A DNA stretch of 64,000 nucleotides from assembly GCF_018860705.1 (NCBI RefSeq), contig NZ_JAHKQA010000041.1:1-64000 (forward strand), written 5' to 3'. The position numbers and the translations under genes are program-made. Origin of the DNA: Citreicella sp. C3M06. Lineage in GTDB: Bacteria; Pseudomonadota; Alphaproteobacteria; Rhodobacterales; Rhodobacteraceae. Under the pieces are notes generated by a model that was not told the origin of the DNA, ran no database searches, and was given only the letters and a program-made list of their open reading frames with translations. Shown here one piece after another: positions 17,351-25,232 of this stretch (its first letter is position 1; each line of letters starts with the position of its first letter).

Positions 17351-18171
17351 GCCAATCCCTCCGCCAGCGCGCCAGCATTGCCCCGCGCGGGTCTCCCAGC
17401 GGGCAGTTGCGCGGGGACCGGCACATGCTGGATAAGGCTCAACGCGCCAGAGCCGTCTTCGGCCAGCGCGGTCAGGCTGTCGATCCAGTCGCCGCAATTG
17501 GCATAGACCACGCCATCGTGGCGGCGCATCCCCGGCTTGTGCGAATGCCCGCAGATCACCCCGACGGTGCCGGTCGCGCGCGCCAGCTTGACCAGCCGCT
17601 TTTCGAACCGGTCGCCCATCGCCAGCAGCGCGTTGGCGCGTGTGATAACGGCCTGCGCATAGCTTGCGGCTTCCGGCTGCAGGCGGCCCCGGCGACGTTG
17701 CATCTCGTCGGCCTGCCGCAGCAACGCGTCCAGACGGCTGCCAAGCCGCGTCATGAAATGCCAGCGCAGGAAGCGCGGGTCGCACTGATCGCCATGCAAC
17801 ACCAGATAGCGGCGGCCGTCGGCGGCAGTATGCACCGCGGCTTCGCGCAGCTCCCAGCCCTCGACGCGGGCGTCCGGCTCGCGCATCCGCGTGTCGTGAT
17901 TTCCCGGAAGATAGACAATCCGCGTTCCAGCCTTTGCCCGCCGCGCCAGATCGTCGAGCACCGCATCATGGGCATCGCCCCAATGCACCCGCCCGCCGTG
18001 CCAGAGGTCGAAGATATCGCCGACAAGATAGATCGTCTCGGCCTCGATGCCATTCAGAAATTCCAGCACCATCCAGGGGCGGCTTGCCCGCGCTCCAAGG
18101 TGAAGGTCGGACAGGAACAGGCTGCGCAAGCTGTTCACGGGCTTGGCGGAACCGCCAGATATGGGCGCCAT
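17347..18171 (-). CDS. Calcineurin-like metallophosphoesterase, PlcP/LpxH type (candidate phospholipase C)
   Basis: A 274-residue metallophosphoesterase with all metal motifs: FLSDLHLGAR near 20, VGDIFDLWHGG near 50, LPGNHDTRMRE near 86, LVLHGDQCDP and ICGHSHKPG. It is usually annotated as UDP-2,3-diacylglucosamine diphosphatase, but in alphaproteobacteria proteins of this length next to an Agt-type glycosyltransferase are PlcP, which removes phospholipid headgroups to give diacylglycerol when phosphate is scarce. Start at 18171 chosen because upstream in-frame sequence is not protein-like. I saw no convincing Pho box in the 130 bp upstream, so phosphate control is only inferred. Confidence 0.8.
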   Translation of the reverse strand: MAPISGGSAKPVNSLRSLFLSDLHLGARASRPWMVLEFLNGIEAETIYLVGDIFDLWHGGRVHWGDAHDAVLDDLARRAKAGTRIVYLPGNHDTRMREPDARVEGWELREAAVHTAADGRRYLVLHGDQCDPRFLRWHFMTRLGSRLDALLRQADEMQRRRGRLQPEAASYAQAVITRANALLAMGDRFEKRLVKLARATGTVGVICGHSHKPGMRRHDGVVYANCGDWIDSLTALAEDGSGALSLIQHVPVPAQLPAGRPARGNAGALAEGLA

Positions 18172-18303
18172 CGGGAATGTCCTTGTTCGCTCGCGGGCCT
18201 TATCGCGCGGGCGTGTATCGGGAGTATGACGCTTATAAACGTATGATCCTTGATGTCGGTTCCAAGCATCCACCGCGATTTTTCTGCAACGCGGCGCTGC
18301 GCA

Positions 18304-19389
18304 TCAGATCGGGCCGGTGATGCTTTGCGGTGCGACCGAGACGGCCTTGAGAACGGCAAACACCTGTGCGCCCTCATGCAGGCCCAGCGCCTTGGCGGAT
18401 CGCCGGGTGATGCGGGCCAGCAGCAGCTGGCCATCGACATCAAGCTGCACCAGCGCACCCGGCCCATTGCCAAGGCGCAGCGTGCTGACCTGCGCGGGCA
18501 GCACGTTCAGCGCCGAGATCTCCTCGGGGCGGCGGGTGGCGATCATCACGTCCTGCGCTTGGATATGCACCCGCACGCCCGTGCCGACAGCGCCGCTGAT
18601 GCGCGGCACCAGCAGGCGCAGCCGGCCCGCGCCCAGTTCGGTGATGCCATCGGCGTGCTGCGCCGCGATGCGCGCCTCGAGCATCGCCCCCGCCGCCCGC
18701 GCGCCCAGCGGGGTGATCGACGGATCGCCAAGGATCTGCGCCGCCGGGCCCTGCGCGCTGACCCGCCCGCCATCCAGCGCCACCACCGAGGTCGCAAGCC
18801 GCGCCACCTCGGCCGGGGCGTGGCTGACATAAAGCACCGGCACGCCGCCATGATCGCGCAGCCGTTCGAAGTAGGGCAGGATCTCGGCCTTGCGCGCCTC
18901 GTCAAGCGCAGCAAGCGGCTCGTCCGCAAGGATCAGCGCCGGTTTCGACAGCAGCGCCCGCCCGATGGCAACGCGCTGGCGCTCGCCGCCCGACAGCTTG
19001 CCGGGGCGGCGCTCCAGCAGCGCGCCAATGCCCAGCATCTCTACGACACGGGCAAAATCTGCCGAATCGGTGCCCCCGGCGAACCAGCCACCATAGCCAA
19101 GGTTCTGCCGCACGCTCAGATGCGGGAACAGACGCGCGTCCTGAAAGATATAGCCGATGCGGCGGCGATGCGGCGGCAGCGCGATGCGCGCATCGCTGTC
19201 ATACAGCGCCCGCGCGCCCAGCGTGATGCGCCCGGCGTCGGGCCGCGTCAGCCCTGCCACCGCGTTGATGATCGAGGTCTTGCCCGACCCCGAACGCCCG
19301 AACAGCACGGTCACGCCCTGCGGCGCCTCGAACCGGGCGTCCAGATGGAACGCGCCCAGCGTCTGGCGAATGTCGACCGTCAGGCTCAT
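18304..19389 (-). CDS. modC: Molybdate ABC transporter ATP-binding protein
   Basis: A 361-residue ATPase: Walker A GRSGSGKTS near 31, signature LSGGERQRVAIGRALL near 131 and Walker B ALILADEPLAALD, with the switch histidine in VSHAPAEVA. The C-terminal about 70 residues form the MOP/TOBE molybdate-binding domain (ISALNVLPAQVSTLRLGNG). It overlaps modB by four bases and ends the modABC operon. Confidence 0.94.
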   Translation of the reverse strand: MSLTVDIRQTLGAFHLDARFEAPQGVTVLFGRSGSGKTSIINAVAGLTRPDAGRITLGARALYDSDARIALPPHRRRIGYIFQDARLFPHLSVRQNLGYGGWFAGGTDSADFARVVEMLGIGALLERRPGKLSGGERQRVAIGRALLSKPALILADEPLAALDEARKAEILPYFERLRDHGGVPVLYVSHAPAEVARLATSVVALDGGRVSAQGPAAQILGDPSITPLGARAAGAMLEARIAAQHADGITELGAGRLRLLVPRISGAVGTGVRVHIQAQDVMIATRRPEEISALNVLPAQVSTLRLGNGPGALVQLDVDGQLLLARITRRSAKALGLHEGAQVFAVLKAVSVAPQSITGPI

Positions 19390-20072
19390 CTGCCCGCCAC
19401 CCGCGCGGCAACCCGGCGCGACAGCAATTCAGACAGCAGCAAGGCCGCCATGGCGATGATGACCGACACCGCCACCAGCCGCAGCGCCGCGCCCTCGCCC
19501 CCCGGCACCTGCAGAAAGGCGTAGATCGCCGAGGGCAGCGTGCGCGTCTCGCCGGGAATGTTCGACACAAAGGTGATGGTGGCGCCGAATTCCCCCATCG
19601 CCTTGGCAAAGGCCAGCACCGCGCCAGCAAGGATGCCCGGCAGGCTCAGCGGCAAAGTCACCGTGGCAAACACCCACAGGCGCGAGGCCCCGAGCGTTCC
19701 GGCGGCCTCTTCAAGCTTCGGGTCCACTGCCTCGATCGACAGGCGGATGGCCCGCACCATCAGCGGAAAGGCCATGATCCCCGCGGCCAGCGCTGCCCCC
19801 GTCCAGCGAAAGGCGAAAACGATGCCGATCTCTTTCAGCGCCGCGCCAATGGGGCCGCGCGTACCGAAGGTCAGCAGCAGCAGATAGCCCGTCACCACCG
19901 GCGGCAGGATCAGCGGCAAGAGCACCAGCCCGTTGACCAGTTGCTTGCCCGGGAACGACCAGCGCGCCAACGCAAAGGCGGTAAAGATGCCGAGCGGCAG
20001 CGCCCCTAGCGTCGCCCACAGCGCCACCTTGAGCGAGAGCAGAACCGCCTGCCATTCCTCGGGGCCCAGCAT
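19386..20072 (-). CDS. modB: Molybdate ABC transporter permease
   Basis: A 228-residue permease with five to six membrane segments. LPLILPPVVTGYLLL near 50 and the EAA-type loop LEEAAGTLGASRLWVFATVT near 138 are typical of ModB, as is AKAMGEFGATITFVSNIPGE near 177. It lies between modA and modC with one-base and overlapping junctions, forming the membrane part of the molybdate importer. Confidence 0.95.
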   Translation of the reverse strand: MLGPEEWQAVLLSLKVALWATLGALPLGIFTAFALARWSFPGKQLVNGLVLLPLILPPVVTGYLLLLTFGTRGPIGAALKEIGIVFAFRWTGAALAAGIMAFPLMVRAIRLSIEAVDPKLEEAAGTLGASRLWVFATVTLPLSLPGILAGAVLAFAKAMGEFGATITFVSNIPGETRTLPSAIYAFLQVPGGEGAALRLVAVSVIIAMAALLLSELLSRRVAARVAGR

Positions 20073-20073
20073 G

Positions 20074-20811
20074 TTACGGGGTCAGCACGGCAAAGCCCTG
20101 CGCCTCGAAGGCGGCGCGCGCCTGCGCGCCTTGCAAGAAGGTCAGGAAATCCAGCGGATCGCCCTCGGCGATGGCGGCGACGGGATAGACGATGGGGGCG
20201 TGGCTGCTTTCGGGAAAACTGCCGAGGACGACGACCCGTGGCTCTGCCACCGCATCGGTGGCGTAGGTGATGCCCAACGGAGCCTCGCCCGCCGCGACCA
20301 ACGCCAAAGCCGCGCGCACATTGTCGACCTGCGCAACCTGCGGCACAACGGCCTCCCACAGACCAAGCGAGGTCAGCGCCGCCTTGCCGTAGATCCCGGC
20401 GGGTACCGAATCGACCAGCGCCATCGCCAGCTTGCCCTCCCCCAGCATCCCCGGCAGATCGAGCGCGGGCGAGATCTCCACCGGTGCGCCCAGCCCGATC
20501 AGCACCAGCCGATTGCCAAGCAGATCGCGCCGTGTGTCCGCGTCGATCAGTCCCTCGCCCTGCAAGACATCCATCCATTGCTGGTTGGCCGAGATGAACA
20601 CATCCGCTGGCGCTCCCGCCTCGATCTGCCGCGCCAGCGCCGACGAACCCGCCAACGAGACACGCGCCGTATTGCCGGTTGCGGCGGTGTAGGCGGCCGA
20701 GATGTCATCCATCGCGGTTTTCAGGCTGGCGGCGGCAAAGACCGTGACGGTCTCGGCCTGAGCCGCCGCTGCGGTCACGGCAAGCAGGGCGGCGATACAG
20801 GTCAGGCGCAT
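20074..20811 (-). CDS. modA: Molybdate-binding periplasmic protein
   Basis: A 245-residue solute-binding protein with signal peptide MRLTCIAALLAVTAAAAQA, then ETVTVFAAASLKTAMDDISA, the ModA start. Oxyanion contacts are expected around AASLKTAM, LAGSSALARQIEAGAPADVF and VPAGIYGKAAL. First intact gene of modABC. The expected regulator ModE lies immediately upstream only as a broken gene. Confidence 0.95.
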   Translation of the reverse strand: MRLTCIAALLAVTAAAAQAETVTVFAAASLKTAMDDISAAYTAATGNTARVSLAGSSALARQIEAGAPADVFISANQQWMDVLQGEGLIDADTRRDLLGNRLVLIGLGAPVEISPALDLPGMLGEGKLAMALVDSVPAGIYGKAALTSLGLWEAVVPQVAQVDNVRAALALVAAGEAPLGITYATDAVAEPRVVVLGSFPESSHAPIVYPVAAIAEGDPLDFLTFLQGAQARAAFEAQGFAVLTP

Positions 20812-20937
20812 GGCATCCTCAACTGATGGCGATCGCCGGTCATATCGGCATGGCGGCGGCGCGTCCGCAAGCGTTAATTCCCAAAGGAAATATCGCCCGG
20901 CACGGCCAGAGGCTGATCCAGCGCCGCCAGAGCCCCC

Positions 20938-21189
20938 ACCCCTGCTGTTCCAGCGCCCCGTACTGCTGCAGCACTTGCGCGCGCCCAGCGCGGCGCACCA
21001 CTCGGCGTTCACAACGTCGACAAGGCTGCATGGCCCGCTTGTCGCGCATCGACATGGCGCGCCCGGCGGCCCCGATGGAGCCGGTGCGCGGATCAACGAC
21101 AACAGTTCGGCCTTGCCGAGGCCAAGCATGGCGTCCTTGCCAAAGACCAGGCGCAGACGGGTGTCACGCTCGGGTCGGGCTGGGGTCAT
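20938..21189 (-). pseudogene. modE: modE-like molybdate-responsive regulator, broken
   Basis: From 21189 on the minus strand the reading begins with RLRLVFGKDAMLGLGKAELL, the ModE N-terminal pattern. It then continues only by changing frame: TGSIGAAGRAMSMRDKRAM (ModE's TGSISAAARAMGMSYRRAW), next CSLVDVVNAEW (for LLVDELNxxF), and finally AQVLQQYGALEQQ (for the end of the helix-turn-helix domain). At least two frameshifts and a deletion are needed. No molybdate-binding domain follows. The position directly upstream of modA supports the identity. Confidence 0.66.
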
Positions 21190-21270
21190 ACACGAAAGCA
21201 TGACCGGGGCGGACTTGCACATGCAAGTCGCCTGCGGTTCAGTGGAACGCCCCATCCCGGAAGGATGCCA

Positions 21271-21873
21271 ATGTTCGACGCTCGCCTGCTGCCCCTGCAA
21301 CGCCGCCTGCTGCACCCTGTGGCTCGATGGCTGTATTTGCGCGGCGTCTCTGCCGATGCGATCAGCCTTGTCGGCTTTGCCTTTGGGGCCGCCGGAGCGC
21401 TGGCCGCGGCATACGGGGCGTTTGGCTTGGCCCTGGCGGGCATTCTGGCCAACCGTATCGGCGACGGGCTGGACGGCGAGGTCGCGCGCATGGCAGGCGC
21501 CACCGACCGGGGCGCGTTTCTGGATATCGCGCTGGATTTCGTGTTCTATGCGCTGGTGCCACTGGGTTTTGCCGTGGCCGCGCCGCAAAACGCCCTGCCC
21601 GCAGCCCTGCTGATCGCCAGCTTTGTCGGAACGGGATCGTCCTTCCTTGCCTTTTCGGTCATCGCCGAGCGGCGCGGATTGCAGGCACAGGACTACCCGT
21701 CAAAGGGCATCTTCTACCTTGGCGGCCTGACCGAAGGCACCGAGACCATCGCGGTTCTCATCGCCATGTGTCTCTGGCCGAGCGCCTTCCCATGGCTGGC
21801 GGGCGGCTATGCGCTGGCCTGCAGCCTCACCACGCTGACTCGCTGGTACGCGGGCTGGACGCTGCTGCGCTAG
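21271..21873 (+). CDS. CDP-alcohol phosphatidyltransferase family membrane protein
   Basis: A 200-residue membrane enzyme with the CDP-alcohol phosphotransferase signature spread over DGLDGEVARMAGATDRG and AFLDIALDF near 72-92. About five hydrophobic segments follow. Such enzymes displace CMP from a CDP-activated lipid or alcohol; the acceptor cannot be told here. The start at 21271 is chosen because GGAAGG at 21259-21264 is six bases away, whereas ATG 21265 directly abuts it. A single gene followed by a strong hairpin. Confidence 0.85.
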   Translation: MFDARLLPLQRRLLHPVARWLYLRGVSADAISLVGFAFGAAGALAAAYGAFGLALAGILANRIGDGLDGEVARMAGATDRGAFLDIALDFVFYALVPLGFAVAAPQNALPAALLIASFVGTGSSFLAFSVIAERRGLQAQDYPSKGIFYLGGLTEGTETIAVLIAMCLWPSAFPWLAGGYALACSLTTLTRWYAGWTLLR

Positions 21874-21886
21874 GCGGGCACGCAAT

Positions 21887-21913
21887 AGGCGCGCCCCCGG
21901 CAGGGGCGCGCCT
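21887..21913. terminator. 11-bp perfect hairpin between convergent genes
   Basis: AGGCGCGCCCC (21887-21897) pairs with GGGGCGCGCCT (21903-21913) around a five-base loop. It lies 14 bases after the phosphatidyltransferase stop and 22 bases beyond the cspA stop on the other strand, so it can serve both genes. A clear U-tract is missing. Confidence 0.65.
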
Positions 21914-21935
21914 CATGCTTCCGCTTGGCAGAAAT

Positions 21936-22142
21936 TCAGAGCAGTTCGAGGTTGATCGCGCTGTCGCGACCGTCGCGGCCGGACTGAAGCTCGAACGACA
22001 CCTTCTGGTTGTCCTGCAGGCCAGTCAGACCCGAACGTTCAACTGCCGAAATATGGACGAACACGTCCTTGCTGCCCCCATCGGGAGCGATGAAGCCGTA
22101 GCCCTTGGTGGTGTTGAACCACTTGACGGTGCCGGTTGCCAT
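21936..22142 (-). CDS. cspA: Cold-shock domain protein
   Basis: A 68-residue single cold-shock domain. RNP1 is seen as KGYGFIAP and RNP2 as VFVHISAVE, after the start [14 protein letters not shown]. It binds single-stranded RNA or DNA and acts as an RNA chaperone. A good sigma-70-like promoter at 22265-22293 implies an untranslated leader of about 115 nt, as is usual for cold-shock genes. An in-frame upstream extension is not protein-like. Symbol used in the family sense, since paralogues are common. Confidence 0.95.
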   Translation of the reverse strand: MATGTVKWFNTTKGYGFIAPDGGSKDVFVHISAVERSGLTGLQDNQKVSFELQSGRDGRDSAINLELL

Positions 22143-22264
22143 GGTCCTGGACCCTTCCTTGTAGATGCTGCCCGCGAGACTGCGGCAGCCTGGCCTTGTC
22201 GTCATGTTCGAGAGACACAGGCCGTATGGTTGGGTCGTCGAAGTAGAAGAACGTAAGCCCTCAT

Positions 22265-22293
22265 ATTATCTCATGAAGCCTGATTCGGTGCAA
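22265..22293 (-). promoter_or_regulatory. Candidate sigma-70 promoter of the cold-shock gene
   Basis: On the minus strand TTGCAC (22288-22293) and GATAAT (22265-22270) are separated by exactly 17 bases. Transcription would begin near 22258 and leave about 115 nt of leader before the ATG at 22142. No gene is seen between 22143 and 22371. Confidence 0.6.
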
Positions 22294-22371
22294 CAGAGTT
22301 GCGCGCCCATTCGCAACCTATGGTAGAGGGACGCGCAATTTTCGCGGCAATCCATTTGCAGGCAAACGGCC

Positions 22372-23442
22372 TTAGCCCCGGACGATCCGGTTGACATGAC
22401 CCATCTTGCGCCCCGGCTTCACAACAGCCTTGCCGTACAGATGAATGGCCGTTTCGGTCTCTTGCGCCAGCTCTGGCAGCTTGTCCATGTCGTCGCCGAT
22501 CAGGTTCTCCATCTGCACGTCCGCATAGCGGCTGCCATCGCCCAAAGGCCAGTCGGCCACAGCGCGGATATGCTGTTCGAACTGGTCGATCACGCAGCCA
22601 TTCTGGGTCCAGTGCCCGGAATTGTGCACCCGCGGCGCGATCTCGTTCACCAGCATGCCTCGCGAGGTCACGAACAGCTCGACCCCCATGACACCGACGT
22701 AATTGAGCGCATTGAGGATCCGCGCCGCCAGCAACACCGCATCGGTGCTTTGCCGCCCCGACAGGCGCGCGGGAACCGTGGTGGTGCGCAGGATGCCCAT
22801 GCTATGGATGTTCTCGCCGGGATCGAAACAGGCGACAGACCCCTCGGCGCTGCGTGCGGCAATCACCGACACCTCGTAGTCGAATTCCACGAACCCTTCG
22901 AGGATCGCGGGCGCCCCCTTCATCTCGGCCAACGCCGCTTCGGCCTGATCGGGGGAGTCGATGCGCACCTGCCCCTTGCCGTCATATCCCAGCCGCCGGG
23001 TCTTGAGGATCGCCGGGCAGCCGATCGCCCCAAGCGCCGCCTGAAGGTCCGCAAGACAGGTGATGTCAGCAAAGGGCGCGGTGGTCAGGCCCAGATCGGT
23101 GAGGAAGGTCTTTTCCACCAGCCGGTCCTGACTGACCCGCAGCGCTTCGCGCCCCGGACGGATCGGGCGCAGCTCCTGAAGCAGGTCAAGCGCCTCGGTG
23201 GGAATGTTCTCGAACTCGTAGGTGATGACGTCGACCGACTCGGCAAAGGCGCTGAGCGCCGCCACGTCGTCATACCCGGCGGTGGTCACCGCATCGGCCA
23301 CCTGCGCGGCTGGCGGGTTTTCCGACGGCTCGAAAATATGGCTGCGAAAGCCAAGCCGACTGGCCGCAACCGACAGCATCCGGCCAAGCTGGCCGCCGCC
23401 GAGAATGCCGATGGTCGCGCCTTGAGGAAGGGGATTGGTCAT
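22372..23442 (-). CDS. purK: 5-(carboxyamino)imidazole ribonucleotide synthase
   Basis: A 356-residue ATP-grasp enzyme of purine synthesis that carboxylates aminoimidazole ribonucleotide using bicarbonate and ATP. The start has ATIGILGGGQLGRML, followed by VITYEFENIP near 74, ILKTRRLGYDGKGQ near 147, EVSVIAARS and NEIAPRVHNSGHWT near 266, all typical of PurK. It lies 60 bp downstream of purE in the same operon. Confidence 0.96.
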   Translation of the reverse strand: MTNPLPQGATIGILGGGQLGRMLSVAASRLGFRSHIFEPSENPPAAQVADAVTTAGYDDVAALSAFAESVDVITYEFENIPTEALDLLQELRPIRPGREALRVSQDRLVEKTFLTDLGLTTAPFADITCLADLQAALGAIGCPAILKTRRLGYDGKGQVRIDSPDQAEAALAEMKGAPAILEGFVEFDYEVSVIAARSAEGSVACFDPGENIHSMGILRTTTVPARLSGRQSTDAVLLAARILNALNYVGVMGVELFVTSRGMLVNEIAPRVHNSGHWTQNGCVIDQFEQHIRAVADWPLGDGSRYADVQMENLIGDDMDKLPELAQETETAIHLYGKAVVKPGRKMGHVNRIVRG

Positions 23443-23502
23443 GAAAGCCTCCGTGCTGCCGTTGCGGCGTTGTCCCGCGAAACGGGCGCCGCCGCAAGCC
23501 GG

Positions 23503-23997
23503 TCAGTCGCGGACCGGCTCATCGGGGATCGATGCCGACAGCGCCTCGCGCCACGCATCGAGCCGTTCGGCCAGCGCCGGATCGTTCAGCGCCAGAATGC
23601 CCGCCGCCATCAGCCCCGCATTGGCCGCCCCGGCCCCGCCGATCGCCATGGTCGCGACCGGAAAGCCGCGCGGCATCTGCACGATGGAATACAGGCTGTC
23701 GACCCCGGACAAGGCCCGCGTCTGCACCGGCACGCCGATCACCGGCACACGGGTCTTGGATGCCATCATGCCCGGCAGATGCGCCGCCCCCCCGGCGCCG
23801 GCAATGATTGCCTGAAGCCCGCGCCCGGCGGCCTCCTTGCCATAAGACCAAAGCCGGTCCGGCGTGCGATGCGCGCTGACAATCCGCGTCTCGTAGGCCA
23901 CGCCCAGCTCGTCGAGAATGCGCGCCGCTTCCTCCATCGTGGGCCAGTCCGACTGGCTGCCCATGATGATCCCGACCTTGACCTGTTGTTCCGACAT
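23503..23997 (-). CDS. purE: 5-(carboxyamino)imidazole ribonucleotide mutase
   Basis: A 164-residue class I Pur[17 protein letters not shown] near 9, [14 protein letters not shown] near 36, [12 protein letters not shown] and [20 protein letters not shown] carry the active-site residues. It acts directly after PurK to move the carboxylate. First gene of purEK. Confidence 0.97.
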   Translation of the reverse strand: MSEQQVKVGIIMGSQSDWPTMEEAARILDELGVAYETRIVSAHRTPDRLWSYGKEAAGRGLQAIIAGAGGAAHLPGMMASKTRVPVIGVPVQTRALSGVDSLYSIVQMPRGFPVATMAIGGAGAANAGLMAAGILALNDPALAERLDAWREALSASIPDEPVRD

Positions 23998-24095
23998 CCC
24001 GTGTCCTTATCGCGAAAGAGACCCGTATCATAGCTGGCCGCGCAAGCTTGTCCATGCACGGTGCCGCCTGCTCCTTGCATCGCGCCAGCGTCGTC

Positions 24096-24213
24096 GGCAG
24101 AGGGGGCGCTGCCCCCCGCGCGATGCGCTCCCCCCGGGATATTTTTGGCCAGAAGAAGCACGGGGCATGCAGTGCCGGGCCTTCTTCTGGCTTCAAATAT
24201 CCCCGCCGGAGGC
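24096..24213. repeat. Dispersed intergenic palindromic repeat, copy B
   Basis: A complete copy: a GGGGGCGCTGCCCCC hairpin, then CCCCGGGATATTTTTGGCCA and GAAGAAG mirrored by CTTCTTCTGG, AAATATCCCC and GCCGGAGGC. It lies between the purE 5' side and the 3' end of the GST gene. Confidence 0.88.
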
Positions 24214-24254
24214 ATCCGACCTATCGCCAGGCGCAGCGCAGGGTCGGTTTGTCG

Positions 24255-25109
24255 TCAGCCGATCTTGTCCTGCGTTCTTGTCGCGAAATCCTCCGCGGAA
24301 TGACGCTCGCGCAGTTGTTCCGACGGCTCGCCATTCATGGCATTGACCATGCGGCCGCGTTGCACGGCGGGGCGCTCGCCGATTTCGTCGGCCCAGCGGA
24401 TGACGTTCTTGTAGATCCCGACGTCGAGAAACTCGCCGGCATTGTAGGATTTGCCGTGCACCGTCCGCCCGTACCACGGCCAGATGGCGATATCGGCGAT
24501 GGTGTAGTCATCGCCCACCATGAAGCGATTCTGTGCCAGATGCTTGTCGAGCACATCCAGCTGGCGCTTCACCTCCATTGCAAAACGGTTGATCGGATAT
24601 TCCATCGGATAGGGCGCATAGGCGTAAAAATGCCCGAAGCCGCCACCAAGGTAAGGGGCCGACCCCATCTGCCACATCAGCCAGGACAGCATCTCTGCGC
24701 GCTTGTCGCCGGTCGCAAGGAAGGCTTCGAATTTCTCGGCCAGATGCAACAGGATCGCCCCGGATTCAAAGACTCGCACCGGCGCCGCGCCGCTCCGATC
24801 GATCAGCGCGGGAATTTTGGAATTGGGGTTCACCTCGACAAAGCCGGATCCGAACTGGTCGCCATCCGCGATCTTGATCAGCCAGGCGTCATATTCCGCC
24901 GCGAACCCGGCCTCAAGCAACTCTTCGAACAGGATCGTCACCTTTTGCCCGTTCGGCGTGGCAAGGCTGTAAAGCTGAAACGGATGCTCTCCGACCGGCA
25001 GCGCCTTGTCATGCGTCGCCCCCGAGACAGGCCGGTTGAGCGAGGCCCACTGGCCCCCGTTCTCGGCATCCCATGTCCAGACCTTCGGCGGTGTGTATTC
25101 TTCGGTCAT
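24255..25109 (-). CDS. Glutathione S-transferase family protein, YghU type
   Basis: A 284-residue protein with a thioredoxin-like N-terminal half (FQLYSLATPNGQKVTILFEE near 43) and an all-helical GST C-terminal half. NPNSKIPAL followed by VFESGAILLHLAEKF holds the glutathione-binding Ser. The long N-terminal lead of about 40 residues (YTPPKVWTWD) is the hallmark of YghU/YfcG-like disulfide-bond oxidoreductases. The start at 25109 follows AGGAGCTCGGG. Single gene, divergent from the helicase gene. Confidence 0.88.
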   Translation of the reverse strand: MTEEYTPPKVWTWDAENGGQWASLNRPVSGATHDKALPVGEHPFQLYSLATPNGQKVTILFEELLEAGFAAEYDAWLIKIADGDQFGSGFVEVNPNSKIPALIDRSGAAPVRVFESGAILLHLAEKFEAFLATGDKRAEMLSWLMWQMGSAPYLGGGFGHFYAYAPYPMEYPINRFAMEVKRQLDVLDKHLAQNRFMVGDDYTIADIAIWPWYGRTVHGKSYNAGEFLDVGIYKNVIRWADEIGERPAVQRGRMVNAMNGEPSEQLRERHSAEDFATRTQDKIG

Positions 25110-25232
25110 CCCGAGCTCCTGTATGTTGTTTTGCAGAACCCTAGCCTGCGTGACCAGGAATGCCAGACCCAGCGCTGTTCGCTGACGCACAGGTCGCTTC
25201 GCTTTCGCCGCGCATGCGCTATCTGTGGTCGC

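Noticed and set aside
18172-18303. Pho box upstream of the PlcP-like gene
   Set aside because: TCATAC occurs twice on the minus strand, but 17 bases apart instead of the 11-base period of a Pho box, and other half-sites match poorly. Not strong enough to list.
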